Shown piece after piece: positions 60,851 through 64,000 of a DNA stretch of 64,000 nucleotides. The notes under the pieces are model-generated. The model was not told the origin of the DNA. It did no database searches and saw nothing but the letters and a program-made list of their open reading frames with translations. Source of the DNA: Ancylobacter mangrovi (GTDB taxonomy: Bacteria > Pseudomonadota > Alphaproteobacteria > Rhizobiales > Xanthobacteraceae); NCBI RefSeq assembly GCF_024752355.1, contig NZ_JANTHZ010000002.1, positions 558,001 to 622,000 on the forward strand, in the 5' to 3' direction. The translations under genes were made by a program, and so were the position numbers. The number at the start of each line of letters is the position of its first letter. Positions within the stretch are counted from its first letter, which is position 1.

Positions 60851-61915
60851 TCAGCGGAAGATGTCGTTGAACTGGTCCTTGATCTTGCTCGCCTGCTTCT
60901 CCAGCGCCGCATAGTCGACCGGGATGATGGTGAGGTCGGAGACCTTCGGCCCGCCCTCGGGCGGATCGACGTCGATGCGCGCCGAATAGCCGCCGTCGGC
61001 GGGGAAGATCTTCTGCGCGTCGGGGCTGATCATGAAGGCGGCGAAGGCCTTGGCGGCGTTGGGATGGTCGCTGCCCTTCACCACCGCGGTCGGCGAGGGA
61101 ATGACGAAGGTGCCGTCCTTGGGATAGACGGTCACGATCTCATGCCCGCTCAGGCGGTCCTGCGCGGCGTAGGAATCGAGCGCGCCGACGGCGATCAGGC
61201 GCTCGCCGCGCTTGAGGTTGTCCGAGACCTGCTGGTTGCCCTGGACGATCATGATGTCGTTGTCGGCGAGCTTCTGGTAGAAATCCCAGCCGAGCTTCTG
61301 CGACAGCGTGCCGACCACCGAGAGCTGCAGCGAGGTGAAGGACGGGTCCGTCATCACCATCTGGCCCTTGTATTTGGGATCGGTGAGATCGGTCCATTTC
61401 TGCGGCCGGTCGGCCTCGGCCACCTTGTCCCCGCGCATATAGATGGTGATCAGGTTCAGGCGCTGGCCGATCCAGTTGCCGTCCGGGTCCTTCGCCGCGT
61501 CCGGGATCTTGTCGAAGCCCACCGGCTTGAACGGCACGAAGGTGCCCTTCTCCGCCATCACGTTGGAGGCCGCCGGGTCGGAGGTGGTGAGCACGTCCGC
61601 CCCCACCCGTCCGGCCGAGAGCTCCTGGTAGAAGCGGCGCAGGATCGCCGAGCCGCCGGAGCGGAACAGCTCGACCTTGATGCCGGTCTGGTCCTCGAAC
61701 AGGCGGGCGAGCTTGTTGGCCTGCTCGATCGGGGTCGAGGTGTACCAGACCACCGTCCCCTCCTGCTTGGCCTTGGCCATGTCGACGTCTTCGGCGAAGG
61801 CCGGTGCGGCGCCGAGCCCGCCGAGCACGAGCCCGGCGGCGGCGGCGGCGAGGCCGAGGGTGGCGAGATGGCGCGCCATGAAACTTCGGCGTGTTTCGAC
61901 ACGAGCGTTGGTCAT
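60851..61915 (-). CDS. iron(III)-type ABC transporter substrate-binding protein
   Basis: Periplasmic solute-binding protein of the Fe3+/thiamine/aminoethylphosphonate cluster. 354 residues. The N-terminus has a twin-arginine-like TRRSFMA before a hydrophobic stretch, cleavage near AFAED. The mature part starts EGTVVWYTSTPIEQANKLARLFEDQTGIKVELFRSGG, typical of the FbpA-like fold; PKWTDLTDPKYKGQMVMTDPS and NPNAAKAFAAFM-like HPNAAKAFAAFMISPDAQ follow. The tyrosine pair of true Fe3+-binding proteins is not obvious, so the ligand is uncertain. It is the last gene of an operon with the hydrolase and ATPase. Confidence 0.88.
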   Translation of the reverse strand: MTNARVETRRSFMARHLATLGLAAAAAGLVLGGLGAAPAFAEDVDMAKAKQEGTVVWYTSTPIEQANKLARLFEDQTGIKVELFRSGGSAILRRFYQELSAGRVGADVLTTSDPAASNVMAEKGTFVPFKPVGFDKIPDAAKDPDGNWIGQRLNLITIYMRGDKVAEADRPQKWTDLTDPKYKGQMVMTDPSFTSLQLSVVGTLSQKLGWDFYQKLADNDIMIVQGNQQVSDNLKRGERLIAVGALDSYAAQDRLSGHEIVTVYPKDGTFVIPSPTAVVKGSDHPNAAKAFAAFMISPDAQKIFPADGGYSARIDVDPPEGGPKVSDLTIIPVDYAALEKQASKIKDQFNDIFR

Positions 61916-61962
61916 GGAATTTCCTCCCGGGGTTCGGTTCTTGTGTCGTTGAGTAGACCCGC

Positions 61963-62886
61963 TCAGCCGCGGTAGATCGGCTCGGGCTGGGTGAAGAAGG
62001 CGTGCAGGATGTGCAGCACCAGCATGTAGTTCTTCTGCTGGAACGAGGCGTGCGAGATGCCGGGCATCATCGCGAACTGCTTGTCGGAATTGGGCAGGCG
62101 CTTGAAGAACTCGATCAGGTCGTCGAAGCCGGCGATGCCGTCATATTCGCCGCGCATGACGAGGGCGGGCACCGGGATCCTGGTCGGGTCGATCACCGGC
62201 AGATTGGTGCACATGTCGATATAGGTGCCGTTGGGCATCGAATCGTCGAGCGCCAGGATGCCGTCGGCGAAGGCCTCGATCACCTTGTCCTCGGCGGTGC
62301 CGGGGTGGTCGCGGTTGAAGATCGAGTAGACGAACGCCTTGTCGATCGGGCGCCGCTCGCCGGGGCGGTAGTCGGGCAGCTTCTTGCGCCGGTTCTCCAG
62401 CGTGTGGCTGCCCTCCCCGGTCCATACGAAGGCGTCGAGCGCGAGCCGCTTCACCCGGTCGGGGCAACGCTCGGTGAAGGCGGCCGCGCGCAGCGCGCCG
62501 GACGAGATGCCGTAGACGTAGAGCGGGCCGCAGTCGCGGGTCTTCAGGATGTAGTCGGTGGCGGCGACGAGGTCCTGCGCCCCCTCGGCGATGGTCGCCT
62601 GGGTGCCCGGGCGCTTGTCGGAGCGGCCATAACCGCGCATGTCGACGGTCCAGGTCTCGAAGCCCTTGTCGACGAAATAGTCCATCGCCGAGGACCAGGG
62701 GCGGCCGGGCACCTGGAGGTCGAAGGTCGGCTGCGAGGCCATGGACGAGCCGTGCACGAACAGCACCGTCCCGGAAGGCGCGCCGGCCTCGGGCGCCTTC
62801 TGCCAGAGGAACAGCTCGGCATCGCCGTTATGGGTCCAGTGCTCGCGGCCGGCGATGGCCGGCTTCAGCGCGGTGGCGCTCTGCAT
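61963..62886 (-). CDS. alpha/beta hydrolase encoded within the ABC transporter operon
   Basis: 307 residues from ATG 62886. FVHGSSMASQ is the oxyanion region, VDMRGYGRSDKRPG follows, and the nucleophile is in YGISSGALRAAAF (GxSxG). The acid is probably in RGEYDGIAG and the base is the His of GISHASFQQ. No signal peptide, so cytoplasmic. It starts 14 bases after the ATPase gene stops and is followed by the binding-protein gene after 47 bases. It probably hydrolyses an ester, amide or lactone of whatever the transporter imports. Confidence 0.9.
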   Translation of the reverse strand: MQSATALKPAIAGREHWTHNGDAELFLWQKAPEAGAPSGTVLFVHGSSMASQPTFDLQVPGRPWSSAMDYFVDKGFETWTVDMRGYGRSDKRPGTQATIAEGAQDLVAATDYILKTRDCGPLYVYGISSGALRAAAFTERCPDRVKRLALDAFVWTGEGSHTLENRRKKLPDYRPGERRPIDKAFVYSIFNRDHPGTAEDKVIEAFADGILALDDSMPNGTYIDMCTNLPVIDPTRIPVPALVMRGEYDGIAGFDDLIEFFKRLPNSDKQFAMMPGISHASFQQKNYMLVLHILHAFFTQPEPIYRG

Positions 62887-62900
62887 GGTGGGCTCCGTTG

Positions 62901-64000
62901 TCAGTGCTTGACCATCGGCGTCGCCGCCGCGGCCTGGGGGAAGACGCTGCATTCGCCGGCGTCGATCGAGACATGGACCTCGTCGCCGACCTGGAACGGC
63001 TCGAGCGGATGGGTCTGGGCGCGCAGCACCGCGCCGGAGGCGAGTTCGAGCCAGTATTCGCTCAGATTGCCGAGATAGGTGTGCTCGGTGACGCGGGCGA
63101 CGAGCTGGTCCGGGCTCTCGCGCAGGCGCGAGATCCGCACGTTCTCCGGCCGCACGGCGAGGTCGACCGCCTGGCCGGCGTGAAGCTTGGAGCCGACCGG
63201 AGCGGCCATCTCCACCCCGTCCACCACCAGCACGGGCGCGCCGCCCGTACCCGCGCGCAGCTCGCCGGGCAGGAAGTTCACGATGCCCATGAAGTCGGCG
63301 ACGATCTTGTTGGCCGGGCGCCGGTACACCTCGTCGGGCGAGCCGTATTGCTGCAGCTTGCCGCCATGCATCACCGCGATCTGGTCGGAGAGCGCGAGCG
63401 CCTCGGCCTGGTCGTGGGTGACGTAGACGAAGGTGATGCCGGTACGGCGCTGGAGCTGCTTGAGCTCGACCCGCATGCGCTCGCGCAGCTTGGCGTCGAG
63501 ATTGGAGAGCGGCTCGTCGAGCAGCAGGATGCCCGGCTCCACCACCAGGCTGCGCGCCAGCGCCACGCGCTGCTGCTGGCCGCCGGACAGTTCGTTCGGC
63601 AGCCGGGCCTCGAGCCCGGCGAGGTTCACCAGCGCCAGCGTCTCCTCGACCTTGCGCCGCGCCTCATCGGCCGGCACCTTGCGCAGCTTCAGCCCGAAGA
63701 CGACGTTCTCGAACACCGTCTTGTGCGGCCACACGGCGTAGTTCTGGAACACCATGCCCATGCCGCGCCGGTCCGGCGGGGCGACGCCGTCGACCGAGGA
63801 GATGACCCGGTCGTCGACGCGGATGGTGCCCGCATCCGGCATCACGTAGCCGGCTATGAGACGCAGCGTCGTGGTTTTTCCGCAGCCCGAGGGGCCGAGA
63901 AGGGTGACGAACTGGTTGTCCTTGATGTCGAGGTCGAGGTCGGTCAGCGCGGCCATGCCGCTGTCCTTGCCGCCGTAGAACTTCGACAGTCCGGAGATGC
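62901..64000 (-). CDS. ABC transporter ATP-binding protein, iron/aminoethylphosphonate type (5' end cut off)
   Basis: Drives import of the binding protein's ligand. The frame is open through base 64000, so the start is outside; 366 residues are visible, beginning ISGLSKFYGGKDSGMAAL. Walker A LLGPSGCGKTTTLRLIAG, Q-loop FQNYAVWPHKTVFENV, signature [15 protein letters not shown], Walker B LLLDEPLSNLDA, switch VTHDQAEA. The C-terminal TOBE domain (GAVLRAQTHPLEPFQVGDEV) is typical of the PotA/FbpC group. An internal ATG at 63956 is not the start. Permease genes are expected to the right of the window. Confidence 0.93.
   Translation of the reverse strand, partial: ISGLSKFYGGKDSGMAALTDLDLDIKDNQFVTLLGPSGCGKTTTLRLIAGYVMPDAGTIRVDDRVISSVDGVAPPDRRGMGMVFQNYAVWPHKTVFENVVFGLKLRKVPADEARRKVEETLALVNLAGLEARLPNELSGGQQQRVALARSLVVEPGILLLDEPLSNLDAKLRERMRVELKQLQRRTGITFVYVTHDQAEALALSDQIAVMHGGKLQQYGSPDEVYRRPANKIVADFMGIVNFLPGELRAGTGGAPVLVVDGVEMAAPVGSKLHAGQAVDLAVRPENVRISRLRESPDQLVARVTEHTYLGNLSEYWLELASGAVLRAQTHPLEPFQVGDEVHVSIDAGECSVFPQAAAATPMVKH

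Overview
The window is 64 kb of very GC-rich chromosomal DNA (coding third positions almost all G or C), densely packed with housekeeping genes. Gene content and order point to an alphaproteobacterium of the Hyphomicrobiales (Rhizobiales): trpF-trpB-trpA-accD-folC, rimP-nusA-ylxR-infB-rbfA-truB...rpsO-pnp, a TIGR02300-family gene divergent from aroA-cmk, an AccD without zinc-finger cysteines, a class II (CP4-like) AroA, homospermidine synthase, a PHB depolymerase, and EcfG-type stress promoters. A Xanthobacteraceae relative (Ancylobacter/Starkeya/Xanthobacter type) is my best guess, but the exact taxon is inference. I saw no insertion sequence, prophage, CRISPR array or replication origin.

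Layout. 1-1.1 kb: a sulfate-binding protein gene cut by the window edge, preceded by a palindromic operator. 1.3-6.6 kb: tryptophan synthesis (TrpF and TrpB share one uninterrupted frame), trpA, accD and folC. 6.7-21.9 kb: infC, an alpha/beta hydrolase, and rRNA/tRNA modification genes (rsmD, an RluB-type pseudouridine synthase with a 500-residue low-complexity tail, tadA), then patatin, purD, the MacAB exporter, an S49 peptidase, a TrmN6-like methyltransferase with a DUF2007 gene, and divergent polyprenyl diphosphate synthase. 21.6-22.8 kb: ynfA-like gene and ispE. 23.1-35.7 kb: the transcription/translation operon rimP-nusA-ylxR-infB-rbfA-truB and rpsO-pnp. It starts with a promoter-plus-terminator leader, carries a tandem hairpin array after nusA, and is interrupted between truB and rpsO by an HxlR/SnoaL/SDR cassette. 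35.8-42.7 kb: two glutathione transferases, PHB depolymerase, homospermidine synthase, a ProC-like reductase and ferrochelatase. 42.8-51.2 kb: rpsA, an MHYT-GGDEF-EAL protein, cobF, a carboxymuconolactone decarboxylase-like protein, cmk, aroA and a TIGR02300 gene. 51.4-52.7 kb: tRNA-Ala(GGC) and a polysaccharide pyruvyl transferase with an AT-richer 5' end.

52.9-57.0 kb is the most distinctive accessory stretch: small stress-related or secreted proteins plus a BrkB/YihY membrane protein. Five of its genes have an EcfG-like promoter (GGAAC-N16-CGTT or one to two mismatches) 25-38 nt before the start codon, so it looks like a general-stress-response island. Two genes here encode paralogous small secreted proteins with a shared C-terminal cysteine motif ending CGTPQIMxP, a family I do not recognise. 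57.4-60.8 kb: gnd-zwf-HAD phosphatase. 60.9-64 kb: an iron-type ABC transporter operon with an alpha/beta hydrolase gene between its ATPase and binding-protein genes, running off the right edge.
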